Shown: one piece after another, positions 1 to 7,591 of the stretch | Numbering within the stretch: the first letter of the stretch is position 1 | Layout of the letters: every line of letters starts with the position of its first letter | Assembly: GCA_039927815.1 (NCBI GenBank) | Contig: JBDSUJ010000016.1 | Coordinates: forward strand, 1 to 14,230 | Direction of reading: 5' to 3' | DNA: 14,230 bases | From: Croceibacterium_A sp039927815 | GTDB lineage: Bacteria > Pseudomonadota > Alphaproteobacteria > Sphingomonadales > Sphingomonadaceae | Program-made: the position numbers and the translations under genes | The notes under the pieces: generated by a model | Told to the model about the DNA's origin: nothing | What the model saw: only the letters and a program-made list of their open reading frames with translations | The model's database searches: none

Positions 1-861
1 GAAGACGGACGCGTGACCACGCTCGGCCGCGGCGGTTCGGACACGTCCGCAGTCGGCATTGCCGCGGCGATCAAAGCCGACCGGTGCGACATCTACACCG
101 ACGTCGACGGGGTCTACACCACCGACCCGCGGATCGTGGCCCGCGCGCGCAAGCTCAAGTACGTGACTTACGAAGAGATGCTCGAACTAGCATCGGTCGG
201 CGCCAAAGTGCTCCAGACCCGCTCGGTCAGCCTGGCGATGAAGGAGCGCGTGCGGGTGCAAGTGCTCAGCAGCTTCCTCGGCGAGGATGCCCCGTCGGCC
301 GATACCCTGCCCGGCACGATGATCGTCTCGGACGAAGAAATGGCCAAGATCGCAAAGGAAACAGAGATGGAAAGCCAGCTGGTCACCGGCATCGCGCATG
401 ACAAGAACGAGGCGCGCATCGTGCTGACCCGGGTGCCCGACCGGCCCGGCGCGGTGTCCGCGATCTTCGGGCCGCTGGCCGATGCCGCGATCAATGTCGA
501 CATGATCATCCAGAACGTGGGGCGCGAGAAAGGCGAGACTGACGTGACCTTCACTGTCCCGCAGGCCGACCTGGCGCGCGCGCAGGCGTTGCTCGAGGAC
601 AAGCGCGAGGTGATCGGGTTCAACCGGCTAATCACCGACAGCAAGGTCGCCAAGATCAGCGTTGTCGGGGTCGGCATGCGCAGCCACGCCGGGATCGCCG
701 CGACGATGTTCAAGGCGCTGGCTGAGCGCGGCATCAACGTACAGGCGATCTCCACCAGCGAGATCAAGATCAGCGTGCTGATCGACGAGGACGAGACCGA
801 ATTGGCCGTACGCGTGCTCCACACCGCCTACGGTCTCGACGCCGAGGATCCCGCGACCTGA
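1..861 (+). CDS. lysC: aspartokinase, 3' part (5' end outside window)
   Basis: Aspartokinase phosphorylates L-aspartate, the first step toward lysine, threonine, methionine and diaminopimelate, in the cytoplasm. The reading frame is open from base 1 and begins inside the kinase domain with the signature TTLGRGGSDTSAVG. This is followed by DVDGVYTTDPR, the nucleotide-binding end of the amino-acid kinase fold. After a linker there are two tandem ACT domains. The first starts near VTGIAHDKNEARIVLTRVP and the second near AKISVVGVGMRSHAGIA; together they form the allosteric site that usually senses lysine and/or threonine. The protein ends normally after the second ACT domain (stop TGA at 859-861), so only the N-terminal third or so is missing. 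An ATG-like or GTG start inside the window would cut the catalytic domain, so no internal start is proposed. Which amino acid inhibits the enzyme cannot be read from the sequence. Confidence 0.97.
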   Translation, partial: EDGRVTTLGRGGSDTSAVGIAAAIKADRCDIYTDVDGVYTTDPRIVARARKLKYVTYEEMLELASVGAKVLQTRSVSLAMKERVRVQVLSSFLGEDAPSADTLPGTMIVSDEEMAKIAKETEMESQLVTGIAHDKNEARIVLTRVPDRPGAVSAIFGPLADAAINVDMIIQNVGREKGETDVTFTVPQADLARAQALLEDKREVIGFNRLITDSKVAKISVVGVGMRSHAGIAATMFKALAERGINVQAISTSEIKISVLIDEDETELAVRVLHTAYGLDAEDPAT

Positions 862-889
862 GGATCGTGAGGGCCGCGTAATCGTTTGA

Positions 890-908
890 CCTGCGAAATT
901 GGCGCAGG
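890..908 (+). promoter_or_regulatory. hairpin covering the ribosome-binding site of the TonB-family gene
   Basis: CCTGCG (890-895) and CGCAGG (903-908) are perfect 6-bp inverted arms around the 7-nt loop AAATTGG. The right arm contains the only Shine-Dalgarno-like AGG (906-908), 7 nt before the ATG at 916. In RNA the hairpin would hide that site. It is not followed by a T-run, so it is not a terminator for lysC. A regulatory role is inference. Confidence 0.35.
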
Positions 909-915
909 CTGAGCG

Positions 916-1623
916 ATGGCCGTACACGTGCAAGAACATCGGCGCCGGGCGATCGGGCTGGCCGGAACGGTCGCGGTCCATCTGATCGTGATCGCAGTGC
1001 TGGTATGGCTGGCGCCGGACCCGACCATGTCGGCGCACGCGCCGCGCCGCACGATCGTCGCGATCGATGTGTCGCGGCCGCCGCCCCCGCCGCCCCCCCC
1101 ACCACCTAACAAGAAGGAGTCGGGCGCTGCGGCGCCCTCCAGCCGCGGCGCGACCGCAGCACCCTCCCCGCCGCCGCTTCCGCGCCCGTTGCCGTCACCC
1201 ACCCCGGCTCAGATACCGGTCGATCCGGGCCCCCAGCAGGCGAGCGGACTGGGTGTTGCGGCCGGGTCGGGCGGGGGGCAGGGCGGCGACGGCGCCGGCA
1301 CGGGGTCGGGGACCGATGGCGCCGGTCGCGGCTCCGGCATGGTGACGCCTCCGCTGCACGTCGCCGGCGGTTTGACCAATGCGGATTATCGCCAGGCGGG
1401 GGCTCCACGCGGTGCCTCGGGTACGGTAGTTGTCAGTTTCCGCGTTCGCAGCGATGGCGCGGCCGACCGCTGCGCCATCACTGGCTCAAGCGGTTACTCC
1501 GCGTTCGACCAGGCGACTTGTCGGCTGATAGAGCAACGCTTCAGGTTCCGTCCGGCCCTCGACGATCGCGGCCGCGCGATCGATTGGACCGTCCGCACTG
1601 ACTACACCTGGCTACCCCGGTAA
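916..1623 (+). CDS. TonB-family energy transducer
   Basis: TonB proteins couple the proton-motive force sensed by ExbB/ExbD in the inner membrane to outer-membrane TonB-dependent receptors. This 235-residue protein has the standard order. There is a short basic cytoplasmic start (HRRRAIG, 8-14) and one membrane anchor at about 13-33. A periplasmic Pro-rich spacer follows, with ten consecutive prolines at 55-64 and further PPP/PSP repeats to about 105. Next is a Gly-rich, disordered stretch (about 111-141), and then a TonB C-terminal domain from about 158 to the end (YRQAGAPRGASGTVVVSFRV ... FRFRPALDDRGR). Two cysteines (C186, C202) could pair in the C-terminal domain. It begins 54 nt after lysC. 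exbB/exbD are not nearby, so it probably serves a shared motor or is one of several TonB paralogues, as is common in sphingomonads. The Pro run is encoded by a C-rich tract including C8 at 1093-1100, a possible slippage site. The substrate receptor is unknown. Confidence 0.9.
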   Translation: MAVHVQEHRRRAIGLAGTVAVHLIVIAVLVWLAPDPTMSAHAPRRTIVAIDVSRPPPPPPPPPPNKKESGAAAPSSRGATAAPSPPPLPRPLPSPTPAQIPVDPGPQQASGLGVAAGSGGGQGGDGAGTGSGTDGAGRGSGMVTPPLHVAGGLTNADYRQAGAPRGASGTVVVSFRVRSDGAADRCAITGSSGYSAFDQATCRLIEQRFRFRPALDDRGRAIDWTVRTDYTWLPR

Positions 1624-1778
1624 CTCGCCTCATCTGCCGTTTGTATCAATTCGTCGCAAGAATCGGGTTACTCACCGGGCCGCGGTCGGAACCGATAGGC
1701 CGGAGTCCCGTTCGAATTTCCGGGAGGCCATCCCGTGCGCCGTTGGGGCCGCCGGGGGCGCTTCACAGGAGAACTCAC

Positions 1779-2378
1779 ATGCGTAAGGCAATTCTTTGGG
1801 TGGCGGCTGCGGCCCTGCCGTTGGGCGCGTGCGCCACTTATCCTTCCGACAACACCCTCGCCACGGCCGGTACCGGCGCCGCCATCGGTGCGGCCGGCGG
1901 AGCGGGTATCGCGGCTGCAACGGGCGGCAGCCTGCTGGCTAGCGCAGCGATTGGCGCAGCGGTGGGCGGTTTAGCCGGCGCCGTGTGGGCCGACCGCAAT
2001 AACGACGGCGTCAGCGACGGGTACGTCCAGAACGGAACCTACTACGAAGGCGCCCCCACCGGGTACAATAACAACAGCAGCACCTACGCCACGCCAGTGG
2101 CCAGCGCGCCGCGTTGCGGCCCCTCGGTCGCGGGCTCGGCGGGTGTCGGCGCTCTCGGCGGCGCGGCGCTTGGCGCAGGTGTCAGCGCGATAGCGGGCAC
2201 GAATCTGCTTGCCAGCGCGCTTATCGGCGGCGCGGTCGGCGGACTCGCCGGCGCGGTGTGGGCCGATTCCAACAACGATGGCTGCGCTGACGGTTACGTG
2301 CGTGAAGGCCGTTACTACTCGGGCAGCCCGATGATCCAGGCTACTCGGACCGTCGCCTATACCGGCGAGCGCGGCTAG
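1779..2378 (+). CDS. lipoprotein with duplicated glycine-zipper and Asp/Asn loop
   Basis: This 199-residue envelope lipoprotein starts at the ATG at 1779, not at the earlier in-frame TTG/GTG codons. That ATG has a good ribosome-binding site (AGGAGA, 1767-1772, 6-nt spacer) and is followed by a signal peptide ending in the lipobox LGAC with lipidated Cys18. Ala at +2 predicts outer-membrane sorting. The mature protein is two copies of one module 91 residues apart. Each has a Gly/Ala-rich zipper helix ending in GGLAGAVWAD (63-72 and 154-163). Each zipper is followed directly by a D-x-N-x-D-G-x-x-D-G-Y loop (72-82 DRNNDGVSDGY; 163-173 DSNNDGCADGY) and a G-x-Y-Y-x-G tail. Glycine zippers of this kind occur in Gly-zipper-2TM and 17-kDa-antigen-like lipoproteins and insert into or span membranes. 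The acidic loops resemble dockerin or thrombospondin-3 calcium loops. No precise function is known to me. The gene lies between tonB-like and L,D-transpeptidase genes, which fits an outer-membrane structural role. Confidence 0.88.
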   Translation: MRKAILWVAAAALPLGACATYPSDNTLATAGTGAAIGAAGGAGIAAATGGSLLASAAIGAAVGGLAGAVWADRNNDGVSDGYVQNGTYYEGAPTGYNNNSSTYATPVASAPRCGPSVAGSAGVGALGGAALGAGVSAIAGTNLLASALIGGAVGGLAGAVWADSNNDGCADGYVREGRYYSGSPMIQATRTVAYTGERG

Positions 2379-2404
2379 GTCGCCAACATAGTGCAGGGCG
2401 AAGC

Positions 2405-3766
2405 ATGACCGCGAACGTGCGCGAGCGGTGGCTCCGCCCGGCCGTGCTACTACTGGCGGCACTTGCCATGCTGCTGCCCGTTTCGGTCCAGGCGCAAGCT
2501 TGGGCCGATCGTGTGTCTCCGCTTCAATCCGAAATCGCCGGCCGCGTGAAGGACCTGCGCAACTTTTATGCGGCCCGACAGTATCGGCCGCTGTGGTTCA
2601 CGACCTCAGGCCTGCCAACGGCGGCCGCCGCGCTATTCCTCGAGGATCTGCGCTCGGCGCGACTTGATGCCATAGACTCCGCGATGTTCCGCCCCGATCG
2701 CCTGGCCAGGCTGCTAGACAAGACGCGGAGCGGCGACATGGACAATGTGGCAGAGGCCGAACTCGAGCTGTCGCGCGCGTTCGCTCGCTATGTCAGCGCC
2801 ATGCGCGGCGCCGCGCACGTACCGATGACGTACGAGAGCGTCGCCCTTGAGCCAGTCGTCCCAACCTCGGTCTCGACACTTGAGGCTGCGGGCCAGGCGC
2901 CTTCGCTCGACGATTACGTAGCCGGGATGCAGTGGATGCACCCGCTCTACGCGCCGCTGCGGCAGGCGCTGGACGATCCGCGTTACACTGAAAATGAGCG
3001 CCGGCTGATCGCGACCAATCTGGCGCGGGTCCGGGCCATTCCGGCGCTGTCGGGTGGACGCCACATCCTGGTCGATGCCGCCGGCGCGAAGTTGTGGATG
3101 TACGAGGACAACAAGCCGGTCGATTGGATGAAAGTCGTGGTCGGCAAACCCGAATTGCAGACCCCGATGATGGCCGGCTTTGTCCGCTCCGCGATACTCA
3201 ACCCTTACTGGAACGTGCCCGATGACTTGGTGCGAACCAACATCGCGCAGAACGTGCTGGCGAATGGCACTAAATGGCTGACCGCCAATGGGTATCAGGT
3301 ATTCAAGAGTTGGGACGACATGGCCACGCCGCTCAGTCCGGCCAAGCTCGACTGGCGCGCAATTCGCGTTGGCACCGCGGTGGTCCATGTGCGCCAGATG
3401 CCGGGCGGCACCAATTTCATGGGCAAGGTCAAGTTCGAGTTCCCCAACCCGGTCGGGATCTACCTGCACGACACCCCAGACAAGGCGCTAATGTTCAAGG
3501 AAGCGCGCCAACTAAGCTCGGGCTGCGTACGGATGGAGGACGCCGCCAGGATGCATCGCTGGCTGATGGGCAAGCCGCTGCCGATCGGGCTCAAGAGCGC
3601 GGAGCAGAGGGTCGCGCTGCCGCAGCCGGTGCCGATCTACATCACGTACCTGACCGCGATGCCCGATGGTACTGGTCAGATCGCGTTCCATGCCGACCCC
3701 TACACGCGCGACAATTTTCAGTTCGCCGCGGTCGGTCCCTCAAATAATCTTGCGAACCGCCCCTAG
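2405..3766 (+). CDS. L,D-transpeptidase (YcbB/LdtD-like, YkuD domain)
   Basis: This is a periplasmic peptidoglycan cross-linking enzyme that makes 3-3 (mDap-mDap) links or attaches partners to peptidoglycan through an acyl-Cys intermediate. The 453-residue protein has a signal peptide (R6-R11 basic, hydrophobic 13-28, probable cleavage after VQA at 30). An N-terminal scaffold domain follows at about 40-215, with the YcbB-type phrase NFYAARQYRPLWFT. A YkuD catalytic domain covers about 219-400. The catalytic motif is H355 (YLHDTP) ... SSGCVRMED with nucleophile C374 and the following Arg. The PG-binding module often found between scaffold and catalytic domain in the YcbB group is not evident, so the protein is shorter than the roughly 600-residue E. 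coli LdtD. It starts 26 nt after the lipoprotein gene and is probably co-transcribed with it. The ribosome-binding site (GCAGGGCG) is only moderate. Confidence 0.93.
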   Translation: MTANVRERWLRPAVLLLAALAMLLPVSVQAQAWADRVSPLQSEIAGRVKDLRNFYAARQYRPLWFTTSGLPTAAAALFLEDLRSARLDAIDSAMFRPDRLARLLDKTRSGDMDNVAEAELELSRAFARYVSAMRGAAHVPMTYESVALEPVVPTSVSTLEAAGQAPSLDDYVAGMQWMHPLYAPLRQALDDPRYTENERRLIATNLARVRAIPALSGGRHILVDAAGAKLWMYEDNKPVDWMKVVVGKPELQTPMMAGFVRSAILNPYWNVPDDLVRTNIAQNVLANGTKWLTANGYQVFKSWDDMATPLSPAKLDWRAIRVGTAVVHVRQMPGGTNFMGKVKFEFPNPVGIYLHDTPDKALMFKEARQLSSGCVRMEDAARMHRWLMGKPLPIGLKSAEQRVALPQPVPIYITYLTAMPDGTGQIAFHADPYTRDNFQFAAVGPSNNLANRP

Positions 3767-3908
3767 CCGTAAGCGTTCCGAATCGAGCTATGCGATGACG
3801 TGAGCCGGGTAGCGCTCTCCGCCGTTACGCCCGAGTTTGCGCGTTTCCCTCCCGGTGTCCGTTCCCGATTGCTTGCTGCCTCGACCCTCTGTCACTAGAC
3901 GCGCGGCC

Positions 3909-4919
3909 ATGAAACAGTTTCCCAAGACGACGCATCTGATGGAGCGGGGCGCGCAATTCCTCGGCAGCGAGCACGCCATCCTGTGCGGGGCGATGAGCTG
4001 GGTGTCGGAGCGCCACCTGGTCAGCGCAATCAGCAACGCGGGCGGCTTCGGGGTGATCGCCTGTGGGGCGATGACACCCGATCTGCTCGACGCGGAAATC
4101 GTCGCTACCAAAGCGCTCACCGCCAAGCCGTTCGGCGTGAACCTGATCACCATGCACCCGATGCTGTTCGAGCTGATCGCGGTATGCGCGCGCCACCGCA
4201 TCGGCCACGTCGCGCTGGCGGGTGGGATTCCGCCCAAGGGGAGCGTCGAGGCGCTCAAGCTGGCCGGCGCCAAAGTCATCGTATTCGCGCCCACTCTCGC
4301 ACTGGCGAAAAAGCTGCTGCGTGGGGGTGCCGATGCGCTGGTGATCGAAGGCATGGAGGCGGGCGGCCATATTGGCCCGGTCTCGACCAGCGTGCTGGCG
4401 CAGGAATTTCTACCCGCGCTGGCGGAGGAGCACCTGGTATTCGTCGCCGGTGGCATCGGCCGGGGCGAAGCCATCGCCGGCTACCTCGAGATGGGCGCCG
4501 CGGGGGTGCAGCTCGGCACGCGCTTTGCCTGCGCGACCGAATCTATCGCGCACCCCAATTTCAAGCGGGCGTTCTTTCGCGCCAATGCCCGTGACGCGGT
4601 CGCCAGCGTCCAGATGGACCCGCGCCTGCCGGTAATCCCGGTCCGCGCGCTCAAGAACAAAGGCGGTGAGGCGTTCAATGCCAAGCAGCGCGAAGTCGCC
4701 AATACCCTGGACGACGGCGGCGTGGAGATGTTGGAAGCCCAACTCCAGATCGAGCATTACTGGGCCGGCGCGCTGCGCCGCGCGGTGATCGACGGGGATG
4801 TCGAGCACGGCAGCCTGATGGCCGGCCAATCGGTCGGCATGGTTACCCACGAAGAGCCGGTGGCGACAATCATCGAGCACCTGCTGGCCGAGAGCGAGGC
4901 GGCGCTGAGCCGCCGCTAG
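3909..4919 (+). CDS. FMN-dependent nitronate monooxygenase / FabK-like enoyl reductase
   Basis: This 336-residue TIM-barrel flavoprotein belongs to the NMO/2-nitropropane dioxygenase and FabK superfamily. Visible FMN and phosphate-loop motifs are AGGFGVI (44-50), PFGVNL (75-80), EGMEAGGHIG (147-156), VAGGIGRGEA (179-188) and GAAGVQLGTRF (196-206). The central His of AGGHIG (H154) is the conserved active-site His of this superfamily. EGxEAGGHIG is the form seen in FabK-type enoyl-ACP reductases, while nitronate oxidation cannot be excluded. The start at 3909 is chosen because family members begin just before the FMN loop and the preceding in-frame 24 codons look non-coding; no clear Shine-Dalgarno precedes either start. 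The stop TAG is 3 nt from the GTG of the GST gene, so the two are almost certainly one transcript. The physiological substrate is unknown. Confidence 0.88.
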   Translation: MKQFPKTTHLMERGAQFLGSEHAILCGAMSWVSERHLVSAISNAGGFGVIACGAMTPDLLDAEIVATKALTAKPFGVNLITMHPMLFELIAVCARHRIGHVALAGGIPPKGSVEALKLAGAKVIVFAPTLALAKKLLRGGADALVIEGMEAGGHIGPVSTSVLAQEFLPALAEEHLVFVAGGIGRGEAIAGYLEMGAAGVQLGTRFACATESIAHPNFKRAFFRANARDAVASVQMDPRLPVIPVRALKNKGGEAFNAKQREVANTLDDGGVEMLEAQLQIEHYWAGALRRAVIDGDVEHGSLMAGQSVGMVTHEEPVATIIEHLLAESEAALSRR

Positions 4920-4922
4920 CGA

Positions 4923-5714
4923 GTGCTCGAGCTGTACCACCACGGGTCTTCGGTATGCGCCGCCAAAGTGCGGCTGGCGCTGGCCGAGAAAGCGATCGCG
5001 TGGACCGGGCATTATCTCGACATTCTCGCCGGCGAGCAGTTCACGCCTGCCTATCTCGCCATCAACCCGCGCGGCGCGGTGCCGGCGATCGTCCACGACG
5101 GGACGATCCTGACCGAAAGCACGGTGATCTGCGAATATCTCGATAGCGCGTTCGACGGCCCGGCGCTGCGGCCCGCCGATCCGCTGGGCCAGGCGCGGAT
5201 GCGGCTGTGGACCAAGCGGGTGGACGAGGAAGTGCACCCGGCGACGCGCCCGCTGACCTATGTCGTCACCCATCGCCACGCGATCCTGGCGCGCGGACCG
5301 ACGGCGGTGGAGGAGCACATCGCCAGCGACCCGCACCCCGGCTGGCGTGCGCGCAAACGGCGTTGGATTGAGCAGGGCTTCGCTGCGCCCGACGTGGCTG
5401 ATGCGCTGGCGGTGTTCGTGGCGCTGGTGCAGGACATGGCCGGCACGCTGGCGGAGCGCGAATGGCTCGCCGGGCCCGAGTATACGCTCGCCGATGGCGC
5501 ACTGACGCCGTACCTTAACCGCCTTGCGATGCTCGGGCTGGCGGGGCTGTGGGCGGACCTGCCGCCGGTTGCGCGGTGGTGGGACCGGGTCCAGGCGCGA
5601 CCGAGCTTCGAGCCCGCCTTGTTCGCGTGGCTGCCGGCCGACCTGCGTGCGCGGATGGAGGCCGACGGTCGCCGCGCCGCGCCCGATATCGCCCGCGCGT
5701 TGGCGGCGTCGTAA
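4923..5714 (+). CDS. glutathione S-transferase, LigF-like
   Basis: This cytosolic 263-residue GST probably joins or removes glutathione on an electrophilic substrate. The thioredoxin-like N-terminal domain spans about 1-78, with the active-site loop HHGSSVCAAKV (6-16), cis-Pro54 in VPAI, and the γ-glutamyl-binding pair E65-S66 in TESTVICEYL. The all-helical C-terminal domain begins near LRPADP (82-87) and MRLWTKRVDEE (93-103). The phrases INPRG.VPA, TESTVICEYL and LRPADP..A.MR.WTK.VDE, and the length, match what I recall of the LigF β-etherase group of sphingomonads. They are also common in wider GST classes, so β-etherase activity is a hypothesis. GTG is the start, as no in-frame ATG precedes LELYHHG. 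Translation is probably coupled to the upstream flavoprotein gene, since there is no good ribosome-binding site of its own. Confidence 0.88.
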   Translation: MLELYHHGSSVCAAKVRLALAEKAIAWTGHYLDILAGEQFTPAYLAINPRGAVPAIVHDGTILTESTVICEYLDSAFDGPALRPADPLGQARMRLWTKRVDEEVHPATRPLTYVVTHRHAILARGPTAVEEHIASDPHPGWRARKRRWIEQGFAAPDVADALAVFVALVQDMAGTLAEREWLAGPEYTLADGALTPYLNRLAMLGLAGLWADLPPVARWWDRVQARPSFEPALFAWLPADLRARMEADGRRAAPDIARALAAS

Positions 5715-5795
5715 CCGCGGGCCGGGCGGCTGCGAAACCAACTAGGGTCCCAACCGTAGTGGCGGGGCAACGAGCGCAACGACAGGGGCGAGCCG

Positions 5796-6242
5796 ATGGA
5801 AAGACTATTTCGACCTTCCGTTGCGATCGGCCGGGTGCCGGTCCACGCGATGCTGGTCCCGTTCCCGATCGTGTGCTTCACCGGCGCGATGCTGACCGAT
5901 ATTGTCTACGCCAGGACTGCGGCGATGATGTGGACCAATTTCTCCGCCTGGCTGTTGGCGTTCGGGATGCTGACGGGGGTCATCGCGGCGCTGTTCGGGA
6001 TGCTCGATTTTCTCCTCGCGGGCCCGGTCCGGCCGCGGATCGGGTGGTTCCACTGGATCGGCAGCACGACGGTGCTGGTGCTCGCACTGTTCAACAATTT
6101 CGTCCACGCCCGCGACGGGTGGACGTCGGTCGTGCCGACCGGGCTCACGCTGTCGATCTTGACCGTGCTGGCGCTGATCGTGACCGGCTTCCTCGGCCAC
6201 TCGATCCCTTATCGCCACGTCGCGCGCGAGGTGGCGCCGTGA
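5796..6242 (+). CDS. DUF2231 family four-helix membrane protein
   Basis: This 148-residue inner-membrane protein has four predicted helices (about 16-38, 45-75, 84-104, 113-135). The DUF2231 signature VHAMLVPFPI is at 16-25, at the start of helix 1. Histidines H17, H86 and H135 fall at helix ends on the same predicted side, and H104 on the other; they could bind haem or metal, which is inference only. The gene has a purine-rich ribosome-binding site (CAGGGGCG, about 5783-5790) and overlaps the next gene by GTGA (6239-6242). The neighbouring PQQ-type dehydrogenase suggests it could pass electrons from that enzyme into the respiratory chain. The family's biochemical function is not established. 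Confidence 0.85.
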   Translation: MERLFRPSVAIGRVPVHAMLVPFPIVCFTGAMLTDIVYARTAAMMWTNFSAWLLAFGMLTGVIAALFGMLDFLLAGPVRPRIGWFHWIGSTTVLVLALFNNFVHARDGWTSVVPTGLTLSILTVLALIVTGFLGHSIPYRHVAREVAP

Positions 6243-7591
6243 ACGCGCGCCTGTTCATCACCGCCGGCGCTATCGCGCTGGCGTTGGGCGGTTGTTCAAA
6301 GGCGATCATCTCGCCCGACAAGCAGATCGGGCCCAACCCGGTGCTGCCCGCGCCGCACCAATTCCTGCTTCCGCCGATGGGCATCGCCCATCCGGTCGGG
6401 TGGAAGAACGGCGCGATGCCGAGCGTTCCGGCGGGCTTCACCATCGCCCCGTTCGCCAGCGACCTGAAGAGCCCGCGCCGGGTCCTGGGGCTGCCCAATG
6501 GCGATGTGCTGGTAGTCGAATCGGGCGGGCCCGGCCTCGACGGGGTGTCTCGACCCAAGGACATCGTGTTCGGCATCGTGATCGGCAAGGCGCACGGGCC
6601 GGGCAAGCCGGGCAACGAAGTGGTGCTGCTTCGTGACACCGACGGCGATGGCAAGGCCGACATGCGCAAGGTGCTGGCCGACAAACTCGATTCGCCGTTC
6701 GGCATCGTCGTTCACGGCGGCTATCTCTACGTCGCCGAGACCGGCGCGATCCTGCGCTGGCCGTACAATCCCGGCGACACCGCGCTCGGCCCCAAAGTCA
6801 GGCTGGCGGACTTGCCCAAGGGCGCGATCGACCATCACTGGACCAAGGACCTCGCGATCAGCCCCGATGGCAGCATGCTCTACGCCGGAGTCGGCTCGAA
6901 CTCGAACATTGTCGAAAACGGGCTCGAGGCTGAGGAAGGCCGTGCCGCGATCTGGCAAGTGCATGCCGAGGACGGGGCCAAGCGGCTTTACGCCACCGGG
7001 CTGCGCAATCCCAACGGGCTGACGTTCAACCCCACCTCGGGCCAGTTGTGGGCCGTGGTCAACGAACGCGACGAACTCGGCAACGACCTGGTCCCCGACT
7101 ACATGACCTCGGTGAAGCCGGGGGCGTTCTATGGCTGGCCGTGGAGCTATTACGGCCAGCATGTCGACAAGCGCGTCCACCCCGGCCGGCCGGACATGGT
7201 CGCCAAGGCGATTCCGCCCGATTACGCGCTCAGCTCGCACGTCGCGGCGCTCGGGCTGATTTTCGAAAACGGTTCGGGCTTCCCCGCGGCGTACAAGGGC
7301 GGCGCGTTCGTCGGCGAGCATGGCAGCTGGGATCGCCAAGTGCCGAACGGCTACCGGGTCGTGTTCGTGCCGTTCGCCGGCGGAACCCCGGCGGGCAAGG
7401 CGCAAGTGTTCGTCGGCGGGTTCATCGGCAAGGGCCACGATACCTTCGGCCGTCCGGTCGGGCTGTCGTTCGACAGCACGGGCGCGCTGCTGGTGGCCGA
7501 CGATGTCGGCAACGTGATCTGGCGGGTGACCGCCAACGCGCCTGCGGTCGCGGCGAAGCCGGCGGCTGTTCCGGCGCCGAAAGCGGGCTGA
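6239..7591 (+). CDS. PQQ-dependent sugar (L-sorbosone-like) dehydrogenase lipoprotein
   Basis: This 450-residue periplasm-facing β-propeller belongs to the glucose/sorbosone dehydrogenase family. These enzymes oxidise sugars or aldoses with PQQ, although several family members have no known substrate. The GTG at 6239 overlaps the DUF2231 stop (GTGA) and gives a proper lipoprotein signal peptide with lipobox LGGC and lipidated Cys19. Ser at +2 predicts the outer membrane. Propeller landmarks are SPRRVLGLPNGDVLVVE (78-94), a Ca-loop-like DTDGDGKAD (133-141), DSPFGIVV (151-158), HHWTKDLAISPDG (199-211), TGLRNPNGL (253-261), FYGWPWSYYG (297-306), GEHGSWDR (359-366) and FGRPVGLSFD (403-412). By position, H200 and R256 correspond to the catalytic His and PQQ-contacting Arg of soluble glucose dehydrogenase. 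It ends in an Ala/Pro tail. The gene stops exactly against the convergent gene on the other strand (7592). Confidence 0.88.
   Translation: MNARLFITAGAIALALGGCSKAIISPDKQIGPNPVLPAPHQFLLPPMGIAHPVGWKNGAMPSVPAGFTIAPFASDLKSPRRVLGLPNGDVLVVESGGPGLDGVSRPKDIVFGIVIGKAHGPGKPGNEVVLLRDTDGDGKADMRKVLADKLDSPFGIVVHGGYLYVAETGAILRWPYNPGDTALGPKVRLADLPKGAIDHHWTKDLAISPDGSMLYAGVGSNSNIVENGLEAEEGRAAIWQVHAEDGAKRLYATGLRNPNGLTFNPTSGQLWAVVNERDELGNDLVPDYMTSVKPGAFYGWPWSYYGQHVDKRVHPGRPDMVAKAIPPDYALSSHVAALGLIFENGSGFPAAYKGGAFVGEHGSWDRQVPNGYRVVFVPFAGGTPAGKAQVFVGGFIGKGHDTFGRPVGLSFDSTGALLVADDVGNVIWRVTANAPAVAAKPAAVPAPKAG

Noticed and set aside
884..915. TTGACC at 886-891 as a -35 box for the TonB-like gene
   Set aside because: A -10 at the usual distance would fall on the start codon region, and no TATAAT-like hexamer is present.
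1093..1100. C8 run in the TonB-like gene as a phase-variation switch
   Set aside because: The run sits in a poly-Pro tract that is normal for TonB spacers in high-G+C genomes; nothing else points to switching.
4410..5741. 443-codon open frame on the minus strand across the flavoprotein and GST genes
   Set aside because: It is antisense to two well-recognised proteins, has no domain motif and a composition rich in Arg/Pro/His, as expected of a high-G+C shadow frame.
5549..6238. Upstream open extension of the PQQ-dehydrogenase frame, giving a 680-residue protein
   Set aside because: The extension overlaps the end of the GST gene and all of the DUF2231 gene, is Arg/Pro-rich without motifs, and would bury the lipoprotein signal peptide that begins at the GTG at 6239.
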